From: Ottowia flava
GTDB lineage: Bacteria > Pseudomonadota > Gammaproteobacteria > Burkholderiales > Burkholderiaceae_C
NCBI RefSeq assembly: GCF_008017535.1
Contig: NZ_VRUA01000009.1
Span: forward strand, 62,001 to 126,000
Reading direction: 5' to 3'
DNA length: 64,000 nt
Positions 7,461-17,611 of the stretch are shown here, in pieces. The notes beneath the pieces were generated by a model. The model saw only the letters and a list, made by a program, of their open reading frames with translations, was not told the origin of the DNA and did not search any database. Both the position numbers and the translations under genes were made by a program. Each line of letters begins with the position of its first letter. Position 1 is the stretch's first letter.

Positions 7461-7982
7461 TTATCGTGATTCCAAGGTTTCGTGCCGCCGCCCGACGTCG
7501 GCGGCCAGCTTGTCCAGGAACATCAACGCGCGCACGGATTGCGCGGCGCCCGGCCAGTCCTTGTCCTGGTCGAGTTGACGCTCTATTTTTTGAAGCATGT
7601 CGCGCCCGAGCTGCCTGGCTTCGTCGTCGATTTCGTCCAAAGCCTCAGCAGAATGAGCGTCGTCCAAGCGTTCGCGCAACTCCATCTGCTGCATCAGGAA
7701 GTCGGGCGGCATCGCCGTGTTGTTCTCGGCCTGGATCGGCGCGCCGTTCAGCTCGCACAGGTAGGCCGCGCGGCGCTGCGGGTCCTTCAGTCGCTGGTAG
7801 GCCTCGTTGATGCGGGCCGACCACTGCATGGCCGCGCGCTGGGCGGCAGCGCCCTGGGAGGCAAAGCGGTCGGGGTGCACTTCGCGCTGCAGCTCCTTCC
7901 AGCGCACGTCCAGCTGCGCGCGGTCCTGCGCAAAGCGCGCGGGCACGCCAAACAGCTCGAAGTCGGTGGATTGCAGGTTCAT
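7461..7982 (-). CDS. hscB: Fe-S assembly co-chaperone HscB
   Basis: A 173-residue J-domain protein that stimulates the HscA ATPase and delivers IscU. The J-domain occupies residues 5-77 with the HPD motif at residues 36-38 (VHPDRF). The C-terminal three-helix region (from about residue 85) is the IscU-binding part of the family. The ATG at 7982 gives the conserved start MNLQSTDFELFG; the frame is open further upstream only as a shadow of the next gene. It starts 5 bases after the stop of the small Cys-rich gene, so the two are probably translated together. Confidence 0.95.
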   Translation of the reverse strand: MNLQSTDFELFGVPARFAQDRAQLDVRWKELQREVHPDRFASQGAAAQRAAMQWSARINEAYQRLKDPQRRAAYLCELNGAPIQAENNTAMPPDFLMQQMELRERLDDAHSAEALDEIDDEARQLGRDMLQKIERQLDQDKDWPGAAQSVRALMFLDKLAADVGRRHETLESR

Positions 7983-7987
7983 GGCGC

Positions 7988-8224
7988 TCAGGCGGCGGTG
8001 GCCAGCGGGCGGCACATGGCGGTCGGCAACTCGGCCAGCGCAGCGGCGGGGGCCTGGACGTCCCAGATGTCGACGCAGCAGCCGCAGCCCTGGTTGTCGG
8101 CGCACTGGATGCGCGGGCCCCAGCGCTGGAACCACGCGTTCACCGCGGCGACTTCACGCTCGTTGTCGATGGTGACGCTGACCGTGGCGCGTGCCAGCGG
8201 CAGCCCCGCTTCGCCGTCGCCCAT
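7988..8224 (-). CDS. Small Cys-rich protein in the isc operon
   Basis: I do not recognise this 78-residue protein. It lies in the isc operon, one base after the iscA stop and 5 bases before hscB, so it is almost certainly co-translated with them. The first 40 residues look like a strand-helix unit (ARATVSVTIDNEREVAAVNA). They are followed by a cysteine cluster, CADNQGCGCC, with Cys41, Cys47, Cys49 and Cys50, and a further Cys71. Such clusters commonly bind metal or a Fe-S cluster, but nothing in the sequence proves it. The textbook E. coli isc operon has no gene here. Coding is supported by the tight spacing and normal GC-rich codon use. Confidence 0.75.
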   Translation of the reverse strand: MGDGEAGLPLARATVSVTIDNEREVAAVNAWFQRWGPRIQCADNQGCGCCVDIWDVQAPAAALAELPTAMCRPLATAA

Positions 8225-8225
8225 G

Positions 8226-8549
8226 TCAGACGCGAAAGCTCTCGCCGCAGCCGCAGCGGTCGCGTTCGTTTGGGTTGTTGAAGCGAAAGCCTTCGTTCAG
8301 CCCCTCGCGCACGTAGTCGAGCTCGGTGCCGTCGATGTAGGCCAGGCTTTTCGGGTCGATCATGAGCTTGACACCGTGCACCTCAAACAGCGCGTCCTCA
8401 GGTGCCACCTCGTCCACGTACTCGAGCTTGTAGGCCAGGCCGGAGCAGCCCGTGGTCTTGACGCCCAGGCGCACGCCGACGCCCTTGCCACGCTTGGTGA
8501 GGTACTTGCTGACATGCCGCGCAGCGGCTTCGGTGAGTGAGACAGCCAT
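8226..8549 (-). CDS. iscA: Iron-sulfur assembly A-type carrier IscA
   Basis: A 107-residue A-type carrier that accepts and passes on Fe-S clusters. The three invariant cysteines are present: Cys35 in TTGCSG, and Cys99 and Cys101 in RCGCGESF at the C-terminus. The ATG at 8549 gives the usual start ([13 protein letters not shown]). It lies 26 bases after the cupin gene and is followed, after one base, by the small Cys-rich gene. The frame stays open upstream across the cupin gene, but that part has no family similarity. Confidence 0.96.
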   Translation of the reverse strand: MAVSLTEAAARHVSKYLTKRGKGVGVRLGVKTTGCSGLAYKLEYVDEVAPEDALFEVHGVKLMIDPKSLAYIDGTELDYVREGLNEGFRFNNPNERDRCGCGESFRV

Positions 8550-8575
8550 GGGCTTAGCGAATTCGAATCGTTGGG

Positions 8576-8899
8576 TCAAAGGGCGACGGTAACCAGCACC
8601 GAGGCGGACGCGGTCGCCGTCAACGCGTGCGTCACGCCGCGCGCGACGTACATCAGATGGCCGGCGGGCAGCGTGTGGGTGTCGCTGGCGACCTCCACTT
8701 CCACCACGCCTTCGAGGCACTGCAACGTGATCTCGCCGACGACCTTGTGCGTGGGCATGCGGTAACCGGTGGGCAGCACCAGGCGCATCACTTCCAGGTC
8801 GGCAGACTTGAAGAGCGCAATCGACTGCGCCCCATCGATGCGCGCGCCGTACGGGCGCACATCGATCACCTCACCTTGGGTGGCGTGATGCAGTGCCAT
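8576..8899 (-). CDS. Small cupin-fold protein in the isc operon
   Basis: A 107-residue protein that looks like a single-domain cupin. Residues 43-64 ([18 protein letters not shown] and on) resemble cupin motif 1 with His51 and Glu56, but only one of the usual two histidines is present. Residues 79-93 ([15 protein letters not shown]) resemble motif 2 with His91. It lies 6 bases after iscU and 26 bases before iscA, a place not occupied in E. coli. A role in Fe handling or in sensing is possible but is inference from position. Family call is fairly safe, function unknown. Confidence 0.75.
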   Translation of the reverse strand: MALHHATQGEVIDVRPYGARIDGAQSIALFKSADLEVMRLVLPTGYRMPTHKVVGEITLQCLEGVVEVEVASDTHTLPAGHLMYVARGVTHALTATASASVLVTVAL

Positions 8900-8905
8900 G
8901 GCGCA

Positions 8906-9292
8906 TCAGCTCACGTGCTTCTTGCGGTAGTCGTCCACCGCGGCCTTGATGGCGTCTTCGGCCAGGATGGAGCAGTGGATCTTTACCGGCGGCAGCGCCA
9001 GCTCTTCGGCGATCTGGCTGTTCTTCAGGTCGGCCGCCTGGTCCAGCGTCTTGCCCTTGACCCATTCGGTCACGAGCGAGCTGGACGCGATGGCCGAGCC
9101 GCAGCCGTAGGTCTTGAAGCGCGCGTCTTCGATGACGCCGGTGCTGGGGTTCACCTTGATCTGCAGCTTCATCACGTCGCCGCAAGCCGGTGCGCCGACC
9201 ATGCCGGTGCCCACGCTGTCGTCGCCCTTGTCGAAGCTGCCGACGTTGCGGGGGTTTTCGTAATGGTCAATGACTTTTTCAGAATAGGCCAT
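8906..9292 (-). CDS. iscU: Fe-S cluster assembly scaffold IscU
   Basis: A 128-residue scaffold on which 2Fe-2S clusters are built from sulfur given by IscS. The ligands Cys37 (APACGD, with Asp39), Cys64 (YGCGSA) and Cys107 (HCS) are all present, together with the HscA recognition motif LPPVK at residues 100-104. The length matches the family. It is preceded by iscS with a 71-base gap that contains a TAGCTG repeat, and followed by the cupin gene. Confidence 0.98.
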   Translation of the reverse strand: MAYSEKVIDHYENPRNVGSFDKGDDSVGTGMVGAPACGDVMKLQIKVNPSTGVIEDARFKTYGCGSAIASSSLVTEWVKGKTLDQAADLKNSQIAEELALPPVKIHCSILAEDAIKAAVDDYRKKHVS

Positions 9293-9303
9293 GTCAATAC
9301 TCC

Positions 9304-9361
9304 TATTTAAATAGCTGGCTGCGCAGTTGGCTGTAAGGCTGCAGCCTGATTTGATTCAAAA
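9304..9361 (+). repeat. TAGCTG repeat between iscS and iscU
   Basis: The core ATAGCTGGCTGCGCAG is followed by the downstream block CTGTAAGGCTGCAGCC and the tail TTTGATTCAAAA. Most of the iscS-iscU gap is repeat. Gene-sense RNA carries the reverse complement. Confidence 0.8.
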
Positions 9362-9363
9362 AC

Positions 9364-10584
9364 TCAGTGGGCCGCCCACTGGATGGTGCTGAGGTCGATG
9401 CCGTCCTGGTGCATCTCCCACAAGGGGCTCAGCTCGCGCAGTTTGGCGACGTTTTCGCGGATCGCCTTGACTGCGGTGTCAATCTCCTCTTCGGTCGAGA
9501 AACGGCCGATCGTGATGCGCAGGCTGCTGTGCGCCAGCTCGTCGCTGCGGCCCAGGGCGCGCAGCACGTAGCTGGGCTCCAGACTGGCCGACGTGCAGGC
9601 CGAGCCGCTGGACACCGCCAGGCCCTTGATGCCCATGATGAGCGATTCGCCTTCGACGAAGTTGAAGCTCATGTTGATGTTCTGCGGGATGCGCTGCGTC
9701 GGGTGGCCGTTCATGAACACCTCTTCCACGCCCTTCATGCCGTCCACGAAACGGTTGTGCAGCGCCCAGGCCTTCTCGTTGTCCTTGGCCATCTCTTCCT
9801 TGGCGATGCGGAAGGCTTCGCCCATGCCGACGATCTGGTGCGTGGGCAGCGTGCCCGAGCGCATGCCGCGCTCATGCCCTCCGCCGTGCATCTGCGCTTC
9901 CAGGCGGATGCGCGGCTTGCGGCGCACGTACAGCGCGCCAATGCCCTTGGGGCCGTAGGTCTTGTGGCTGGCCAGGCTCATCAGGTCGATGGGCATGGTC
10001 TTGACGTCGATCGCGACCTTGCCGGTGGCCTGCGCCGCGTCGACGTGGAAGATGATGCCGTGCTCGCGGCAGATCTTGCCGATGGCGTCGATGTCCTGAA
10101 TGACGCCGATCTCGTTGTTGACCAGCATGACGCTGGCCAGGATGGTGTCGGGGCGGATCGCGGCCTTGAATACGTCCAGGTCGATCAGGCCGTCTTCCTT
10201 GACGTCGAGGTAGGTCACCTCGAAGCCCTGGCGCTCCAGCTCGCGCATGGTGTCCAGCACGGCCTTGTGCTCGGTCTTGACGGTGATCAGGTGCTTGCCC
10301 TTGCCCTTGTAGAACTGGGCCGCGCCCTTGATGGCGAGGTTGTCGGACTCGGTCGCGCCGCTGGTCCAGACGATCTCGCGCGGGTCGGCGCCGATCAGGT
10401 CGGCGACCTGTTCGCGCGCTTTTTCAACGGCCTTCTCGGCCTCCCAGCCCCAGGCGTGGCTGCGGCTGGCGGCGTTGCCGTACTGCTCGCGCAGCCAGGG
10501 GATCATGGCGTCCACCACGCGCGGGTCGATCGGCGTAGTGGCGGCGTAGTCCATGTAGATGGGAAAGTGCGGTGTCTGGCTCAT
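9364..10584 (-). CDS. iscS: Cysteine desulfurase IscS
   Basis: A 406-residue PLP enzyme that removes sulfur from cysteine and passes it as persulfide to IscU and other acceptors. The PLP lysine lies in [12 protein letters not shown] (about residue 208) and the mobile-loop catalytic cysteine in [11 protein letters not shown] (about residue 330). The C-terminal end [18 protein letters not shown] matches the IscU-binding tail of housekeeping IscS proteins, separating it from NifS or SufS. It lies second in the isc operon, after iscR. Confidence 0.98.
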   Translation of the reverse strand: MSQTPHFPIYMDYAATTPIDPRVVDAMIPWLREQYGNAASRSHAWGWEAEKAVEKAREQVADLIGADPREIVWTSGATESDNLAIKGAAQFYKGKGKHLITVKTEHKAVLDTMRELERQGFEVTYLDVKEDGLIDLDVFKAAIRPDTILASVMLVNNEIGVIQDIDAIGKICREHGIIFHVDAAQATGKVAIDVKTMPIDLMSLASHKTYGPKGIGALYVRRKPRIRLEAQMHGGGHERGMRSGTLPTHQIVGMGEAFRIAKEEMAKDNEKAWALHNRFVDGMKGVEEVFMNGHPTQRIPQNINMSFNFVEGESLIMGIKGLAVSSGSACTSASLEPSYVLRALGRSDELAHSSLRITIGRFSTEEEIDTAVKAIRENVAKLRELSPLWEMHQDGIDLSTIQWAAH

Positions 10585-10627
10585 GGCGGGAATCTCGATC
10601 GCGGGTTGAATTCAGGTGTTTTCTGGT

Positions 10628-10675
10628 TGCAGCCCTAGAAGGATCTGCGCAAGCAGCTACTTATTTGGTAGCAAT
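10628..10675 (-). repeat. TAGCTG repeat between iscR and iscS
   Basis: On the minus strand it reads ATTGCTACCAAATAAG, then TAGCTGCTTGCGCAGATC, then CTTCTAGGGCTGCA. The first part overlaps the iscR 3' end and supplies its last codons (Ile-Ala-Thr-Lys) and the TAA stop. Confidence 0.8.
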
Positions 10676-11194
10676 CTCGCCCAGGGCGAACACCGAGTTG
10701 GGCGCTGTCACGCGGATCGGCTTGACCACGGGGCTGCTGGAAATCGCGCGCTTGGTGGCCGGCTTGCCTTCGATCTCGATGCCGTTGGCGTGTTGGTCGT
10801 CCACCAGCTTCTGCAGCGTGACGGACTCCAGAAACTCCAGCATGCGGGCATTCAGCGACGTCCACAGGTCGTGCGTCATGCAGCGACCGCCGTCGCCGTG
10901 GCAGTTTTCCTTGCCGCCGCAATGGGTGGCATCCAGCGGTTCGTCGACCGACGTGATGATGTCGGCCACCGTGATGTCGCCCGCCTTGCGGCCCAGCGAA
11001 TAGCCGCCGCCAGGGCCGCGGGTGGATTCGACCAGCTCATGGCGGCGCAGCTTGCCGAACAGCTGTTCCAGGTAGGAGAGCGAAATCTGTTGGCGCTGGC
11101 TGATGGCGGCCAGCGTGACTGGGCCGCTGTCTTGGCGCAGGGCCAAGTCGATCATGGCGGTGACGGCGAATCGGCCCTTGGTGGTGAGGCGCAT
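10661..11194 (-). CDS. iscR: Fe-S cluster-sensing regulator IscR
   Basis: A 177-residue Rrf2-family regulator that carries a 2Fe-2S cluster and represses the isc operon when clusters are plentiful. The winged helix covers residues 1-65, and the cluster ligands Cys92, Cys98, Cys105 and His108 sit in HCGGKENCHGDGGRCMTH. The ATG at 11194 follows an AAGGAG site; the frame continues upstream without family similarity. The last codons and stop lie in a TAGCTG repeat copy. A type-1 IscR box precedes the gene at 11287-11312, so autorepression is very likely. Confidence 0.97.
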   Translation of the reverse strand: MRLTTKGRFAVTAMIDLALRQDSGPVTLAAISQRQQISLSYLEQLFGKLRRHELVESTRGPGGGYSLGRKAGDITVADIITSVDEPLDATHCGGKENCHGDGGRCMTHDLWTSLNARMLEFLESVTLQKLVDDQHANGIEIEGKPATKRAISSSPVVKPIRVTAPNSVFALGEIATK

Positions 11195-11286
11195 CTCGAA
11201 CTCCTTGAGTGTCCTGGGGCGGGCGCGGCAGATGTCGCGCACCGGTGGATGGGGCGGCGACTTGCCGATGCTTGCGGCAGCGCCGC

Positions 11287-11312
11287 CATATCCGAGTGAT
11301 TTCCTCAAGTAT
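11287..11312 (-). promoter_or_regulatory. Type-1 IscR box
   Basis: On the minus strand the site runs from ATACTTGAGGAAAT to CACTCGGATATG. It matches the known E. coli iscR site in the ATA..TTGA half and the ACTCGG half. It overlaps the -10 box of the proposed iscR promoter, as expected for repression. Confidence 0.75.
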
Positions 11313-11335
11313 ACCGCAAATCCGACCAAAGTCAG
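11308..11335 (-). promoter_or_regulatory. isc operon promoter
   Basis: The minus strand shows a -10 box TATACT (11308-11313) and a -35-like CTGACT (11330-11335) at 16-base spacing, about 115 bases before the iscR ATG. Confidence 0.6.
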
Positions 11336-11339
11336 GGGG

Positions 11340-11617
11340 TTTATCCCTTTTGAAGACCAGGGGAGCGCACCAGATCAGCCTCCAGTCGGCCCGAACGTGC
11401 CATGGCGGAACCGTTTGCGCCGCCGGAGGGGCCCCGAGGCGCTGGCTGCGCGCAGCCGCGGCCCGCAAGGCAATGCGACGGCGCCGGTTGCGGTTTGTCC
11501 TACACGAGTTTCATCGGGCGCCGACGCGCTGGGCTCGGCGGGCGCTCCAGAATCGGCAGCGTCGGGTGCACATGGATTGCGCCCTGTCAATGGATACTTT
11601 ACAGAGAGAGGAACCTC
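11340..11617. other. Intergenic region, no gene seen
   Basis: The divergent gap between iscR and the BON lipoprotein gene is 423 bases. Apart from the iscR promoter I see only GC-rich sequence here. Short frames exist on both strands but lack ribosome sites or recognisable products. A purine-rich AGAGAGAGGAA before 11618 serves as the ribosome site of the lipoprotein gene. A sigma-70 promoter for that gene is not clear. Confidence 0.5.
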
Positions 11618-12196
11618 ATGAACGACACCATCCATCGCCTGTCCCTGATCGCCGCCGCTGCTGCCCTGGCCGTGGGCTTGGCCGCATGCAACAAGAATGA
11701 CGACCGCACGCCGGGCGAAAAGCTGGATTCGGGCATCGCCCAGACCGAAGCCGCCGCTGACGAAGCCAAGGCCAAGGCCGCCGAAGCGGGTCAGGACATC
11801 AAGGATGCGGCGAAAGAAGCTTCCGCCGACGCCAGCGCAGCAGCCACCGAGGCCAAGAACGACATGAAGGACGCCGCGGCTGATGCCAAAAACGCCGCCG
11901 AGAAAGCGGGCGCCGATATCCGCGCCGGTGCCTCGGACCTGGCAGCGAGCGCCAGCGCCGCTGCCGGTGCGGTCGCCGCCGTCATGGACGATGCGGGCAT
12001 TACGGCTTCGGTGAAAACCGATTTGGCCAAGGACCCCGACCTGAGCGCTCTGGCCATCAACGTCGACACCAAGGACGGTGTGGTCACGCTGAACGGCCCG
12101 GCCCCCAACGCTGCGGCCAAGGACCGCGCTGAAACCATCGCCAAGGGCGTGAAAGGCGTGAAGTCGGTGTCCAACAACCTGGCCGTGAAAGGCTGA
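11618..12196 (+). CDS. BON-domain lipoprotein
   Basis: A 192-residue predicted lipoprotein. The signal peptide ends in the lipobox LAAC with Cys24; Asn25 follows, so outer-membrane sorting is likely. Residues 40-120 are almost only Ala, Lys, Asp and Glu in an irregular 11-residue-like pattern (DEAKAKAAEAGQDIKDAAKE), resembling amphipathic LEA-type helices. Residues 125-192 form one BON domain, as found in OsmY and DolP, which binds phospholipid or protects the envelope under stress. I chose the ATG at 11618 because it starts the signal peptide. The gene is monocistronic and ends at a strong hairpin made of two repeat copies. Confidence 0.85.
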   Translation: MNDTIHRLSLIAAAAALAVGLAACNKNDDRTPGEKLDSGIAQTEAAADEAKAKAAEAGQDIKDAAKEASADASAAATEAKNDMKDAAADAKNAAEKAGADIRAGASDLAASASAAAGAVAAVMDDAGITASVKTDLAKDPDLSALAINVDTKDGVVTLNGPAPNAAAKDRAETIAKGVKGVKSVSNNLAVKG

Positions 12197-12253
12197 TCGC
12201 CGCGCTGACCTTCGCCGCTCGCGCGCAAGCGCGTGCCGGCAGATTTTTACCTT

Positions 12254-12302
12254 AAAAATAGCTGCCTGCGCAGGCCGAATCTGCGCAGGCAGCTATTTTT
12301 TT
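12254..12302. terminator. Perfect 20-bp hairpin from two inverted TAGCTG repeats
   Basis: Arm 12254-12273 (AAAAATAGCTGCCTGCGCAG) pairs perfectly over 20 bp with 12281-12300 around the 7-base loop GCCGAAT. The A-tract and T-tract at the base give U-rich tails in both directions. It lies between the convergent BON lipoprotein and uvrB genes and so fits a bidirectional terminator. Each arm is a copy of the repeat core. Confidence 0.85.
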
Positions 12303-12390
12303 GTGAGAAAAATCCGCACCGCAACAGTTGGACGGCAGGCATGTCGACGCCACCTGGGCACAACAACGTGCTCTGCGCTGTCCCAACCGG

Positions 12391-14514
<2,124 letters not shown>

Positions 14515-14755
14515 GGCGGAACAGATGCGGGCGGGTCGCCGAAGGGCAAGCCGACCACCTTACCCGATGCGGGCAAGGTGTGCACGCCGGCCACGCCGCG
14601 AGCGCCTCTGGCAAAGCCCACAGCAGTGCGGCGCCTTGGGGCCATACACGCATGGTCAACCTGCACTTGCGCCCAGGCGCTGCCGACAAAGCCATCAAGG
14701 CCTAAAATCCGAGGGTTTCACCCTAACCACCCTTCTCTCCAGGCAGGCCCATCCC

Positions 14756-15952
14756 ATGTCCCTTTTCTCCGCCGTCGAAATGGCACCGCGTGACCCCATC
14801 CTGGGTCTGAACGAGCAATTTGCCGCCGACACCAACCCCAACAAGGTCAACCTGGGTGTGGGTGTGTACTTCGACGAAAACGGCAAGCTGCCTCTGCTGC
14901 AGTGCGTGCAGGCGGCAGAAAAAGCGCTGATGGACAGCCCCAAGCCGCGCGGCTACCTGCCTATCGACGGCATCGCCGCTTACGACAACGCCGTCAAGAA
15001 GCTGGTCTTCGGCGCCGAATCCGACGTCTACAAGGCCGGCCGCATCGCCACCGTGCAGGGTCTGGGCGGCACGGGCGGCCTGAAAATCGGCGCCGACTTC
15101 CTGCGCCACCTGAACCCGAACGCCAAGGTGCTGATCAGCGACCCCAGCTGGGAGAACCACCGCGCCCTGTTCACGCAGGCGGGCTTCAAGGTCGAGACCT
15201 ACCGCTACTACAACGCCGGCACGCGCAGCCTGGACTTCGACGGCATGCTGGCCGACCTGAAGGCCGCCGCGCCCGGCACCGTGGTCGTGCTGCACGCCTG
15301 CTGCCATAACCCCACAGGCTACGACATCACGCCCGCGCAATGGGACCAGGTGATTGAAGTGGTCAAGGCCGGCCAGCTGACGCCCTTTCTCGACATGGCT
15401 TACCAGGGCTTTGCCAACGGCATCGCCGAAGACGGCGCCGTGGTGGGCAAGTTCGTGGCCACCGGCATGGACTTCCTCGTGTCGACCTCGTTCAGCAAGA
15501 GCTTCAGCCTGTACGGCGAGCGCGTGGGCGCCCTGTCGGTGGTCTGCGCCAGCAAGGAAGAAGCGGCCAAGGTGCTGAGCCAGCTGAAGATCATGATCCG
15601 CACCAACTACTCCAACCCGCCCACGCACGGCGGCGCCGTGGTCGCGCTGGTGCTGGAAGACGACAAGCTGCGCGCGCAGTGGGAGCAGGAACTGGGCGCC
15701 ATGCGCACCCGCATCAAGGCCATGCGCCAGAAGCTGGTCGAGGGCCTGAAGGCCGCGGGCGTGAAGCAGGACATGGGCTTCATCACGACGCAGATCGGCA
15801 TGTTCAGCTACTCGGGCCTGTCCAAGGACCAGATGGTGCGCCTGCGCAATGAGTTCGGCGTGTACGGCACCGACAGCGGCCGCATGTGCGTGGCCGCGCT
15901 GAACGACAAGAACATCGACTACGTCTGCGCGTCAATTGCCAAGGTGATGTAA
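14756..15952 (+). CDS. Aromatic/aspartate aminotransferase
   Basis: A 398-residue fold-type I PLP aminotransferase of the AspC/TyrB group. It shows HACCHNPTGYD (about residue 180), the PLP lysine in TSFSKSFSLYGERVG (about residue 247) and the substrate-carboxylate arginine in GRMCVAALN near residue 378. The enzyme transfers amino groups between aspartate or aromatic amino acids and 2-oxoglutarate. Sequence alone does not separate AspC from TyrB activity, so I give no symbol. The ATG at 14756 begins the family N-terminus (MSLFSAVEMAPRDPI). A clear intrinsic terminator follows. Confidence 0.93.
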   Translation: MSLFSAVEMAPRDPILGLNEQFAADTNPNKVNLGVGVYFDENGKLPLLQCVQAAEKALMDSPKPRGYLPIDGIAAYDNAVKKLVFGAESDVYKAGRIATVQGLGGTGGLKIGADFLRHLNPNAKVLISDPSWENHRALFTQAGFKVETYRYYNAGTRSLDFDGMLADLKAAAPGTVVVLHACCHNPTGYDITPAQWDQVIEVVKAGQLTPFLDMAYQGFANGIAEDGAVVGKFVATGMDFLVSTSFSKSFSLYGERVGALSVVCASKEEAAKVLSQLKIMIRTNYSNPPTHGGAVVALVLEDDKLRAQWEQELGAMRTRIKAMRQKLVEGLKAAGVKQDMGFITTQIGMFSYSGLSKDQMVRLRNEFGVYGTDSGRMCVAALNDKNIDYVCASIAKVM

Positions 15953-15982
15953 GGCAGCGCTGGGCGCGCAAAGCACCCACAA

Positions 15983-16008
15983 AAAAGAGCGTCCCCGGAC
16001 GCTCTTTT
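15983..16008 (+). terminator. Terminator after the aminotransferase gene
   Basis: A perfect 12-bp stem AAAAGAGCGTCC / GGACGCTCTTTT with a minimal 2-base loop, ending in TTTT followed by GCTTTG. It may act for both this gene and dnaB, which converges from the right. Confidence 0.85.
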
Positions 16009-16012
16009 GCTT

Positions 16013-16073
16013 TGTATTTGATAGCTTCTTGCGCAGGTGGTTGTAGGGCTAGAGGCCTATTTCTCTTGAAAAT
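16013..16073 (+). repeat. TAGCTG repeat at the 3' end of dnaB
   Basis: Contains ATAGCTTCTTGCGCAG, GTTGTAGGGCTAGAGGCC and the tail CTTGAAAATC. The tail abuts the dnaB stop codon. Confidence 0.8.
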
Positions 16074-17488
16074 CAGTAATCGTCGCACATGCCCTGCGGC
16101 ATGCTTTCGAAACGCGTCAGCGGCTTCAGGAACGACAGCTTCACGGTACCCGTCGGGCCGTTTCGTTGCTTGCCGATGATGATCTCGGCGACGCCCGGCT
16201 CGCGCGAATCCTTGTTGTAGTAGTCGTCGCGGTAGATGAACATGATGATGTCCGCGTCCTGCTCGATGGCGCCCGATTCACGCAGGTCGCTCATCATGGG
16301 GCGCTTGTCGGTGCGCTGCTCCACGCTTCGGTTGAGCTGCGACAGCGCGATCACCGGGCATTGCAGTTCCTTGGCCAGCGCCTTCAGGCCTCGCGAGATT
16401 TCGCCGAGCTCGGTCGCACGGTTCTCACCGTCGGAGCTGCTGCCGCTCATGAGCTGCAGGTAGTCCACCACGATCAGGCCGAGCTTGCCGCACTGGCGCG
16501 CCAGGCGCCGCGCGTTGGCGCGCAACTCGCTGGGCGTCAGGCCCGGCGTTTCATCGATGTGCAGGCTGACGGTGCGCAGGCGTTCGATGGCTTCGGTCAG
16601 CCGCGGCCATTCCTCATCGGTCAGCTTGCCGGTGCGCAGGTGGCCCTGGTCGATGCGCCCGATGGAGCCGACGATACGCACCGCCAGCTGGGACGCGCCC
16701 ATTTCCATCGAAAACACCGCGACCGGCAGGCCCTCGTTCAGCGCAACGTGCTCGGCGATGTTGATGGCGAACGCGGTCTTGCCCATCGATGGGCGCGCGG
16801 CCAGCACCACCAGATCGCCACCCTGCAGGCCGGCCGTCATGCGGTCCAGGTCGTAGAAGCCGGTGGGCACGCCCGTCACGTCGTTGGGGTTGTCCGCCAT
16901 CTCCTGCACGCGGTCTAGCAGGCTGACGACCAGGCTGTCCATCGACTGGAAGCCCTGCTTCATGCGCGAGCCTTCCTCGCCAATGTGGAAGATCTTGGAT
17001 TCGGCCTCGTCCAGGATCTTGTCCACCGCCTTGCCCTGCGGGTTGAAGGCGCTGGTGGCGATCTCGTCGCTGGCCGACACCAGCTTGCGCAGGATGGAGC
17101 GCTCGCGCACCAACTCGGCATAGCGGCGGATGTTGGCGGCGCTGGGCACGTACTGCGCCAGCGCGTTGAGGTACGTCAGCCCACCCACCTCATCGGCCTT
17201 GCCCTGGCGCTGCAACTCCTCGTTGACGGTGATGACGTCGGCAGGCTTGCTCTCGTTCACCAGCTTGGCCACGGCCGCGTAGACCAGCCGGTGCTCGTAG
17301 CGGTAGAAGTCGCTGTCGATCAGCACGTCGCCCACGCGGTCCCACGCCCCGTTGTCGAGCAACAGGCCGCCCAGCACGCTGGATTCGGCTTCGATGGAAT
17401 GCGGTGGGATGCGCAGCTGGGCGACCTGCCGGTCGAGCGGCGCGTCGTCACCAAGGTCGGGAAAACTGGAGGGGAAGACGGAAGACAT
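16073..17488 (-). CDS. dnaB: Replicative DNA helicase
   Basis: A 471-residue hexameric helicase that unwinds DNA at the replication fork. The N-terminal DnaB domain spans about residues 28-130, and the RecA-type ATPase domain carries Walker A ARPSMGKTA (about residue 232) and the Walker B segment LIVVDYLQLM (about 338). The arginine-rich end of the motor domain is complete. It is the last gene of the leftward group rpsF-priB-rpsR-rplI-dnaB, but a hairpin after rplI and a 184-base gap suggest that it is partly separately expressed. Its stop codon abuts a TAGCTG repeat. Confidence 0.97.
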   Translation of the reverse strand: MSSVFPSSFPDLGDDAPLDRQVAQLRIPPHSIEAESSVLGGLLLDNGAWDRVGDVLIDSDFYRYEHRLVYAAVAKLVNESKPADVITVNEELQRQGKADEVGGLTYLNALAQYVPSAANIRRYAELVRERSILRKLVSASDEIATSAFNPQGKAVDKILDEAESKIFHIGEEGSRMKQGFQSMDSLVVSLLDRVQEMADNPNDVTGVPTGFYDLDRMTAGLQGGDLVVLAARPSMGKTAFAINIAEHVALNEGLPVAVFSMEMGASQLAVRIVGSIGRIDQGHLRTGKLTDEEWPRLTEAIERLRTVSLHIDETPGLTPSELRANARRLARQCGKLGLIVVDYLQLMSGSSSDGENRATELGEISRGLKALAKELQCPVIALSQLNRSVEQRTDKRPMMSDLRESGAIEQDADIIMFIYRDDYYNKDSREPGVAEIIIGKQRNGPTGTVKLSFLKPLTRFESMPQGMCDDY

Positions 17489-17611
17489 GGGCCAAAAAAC
17501 TCTCGCACCATGCTACGCCGAAGCGGCGCCGGCGTCACGGGACAAGTCTGTGGACAAGCGGTGCAGCGGCTTGGGGCAAGTGCCCATGGCCTGTGCACAG
17601 CCAGGGATCAG

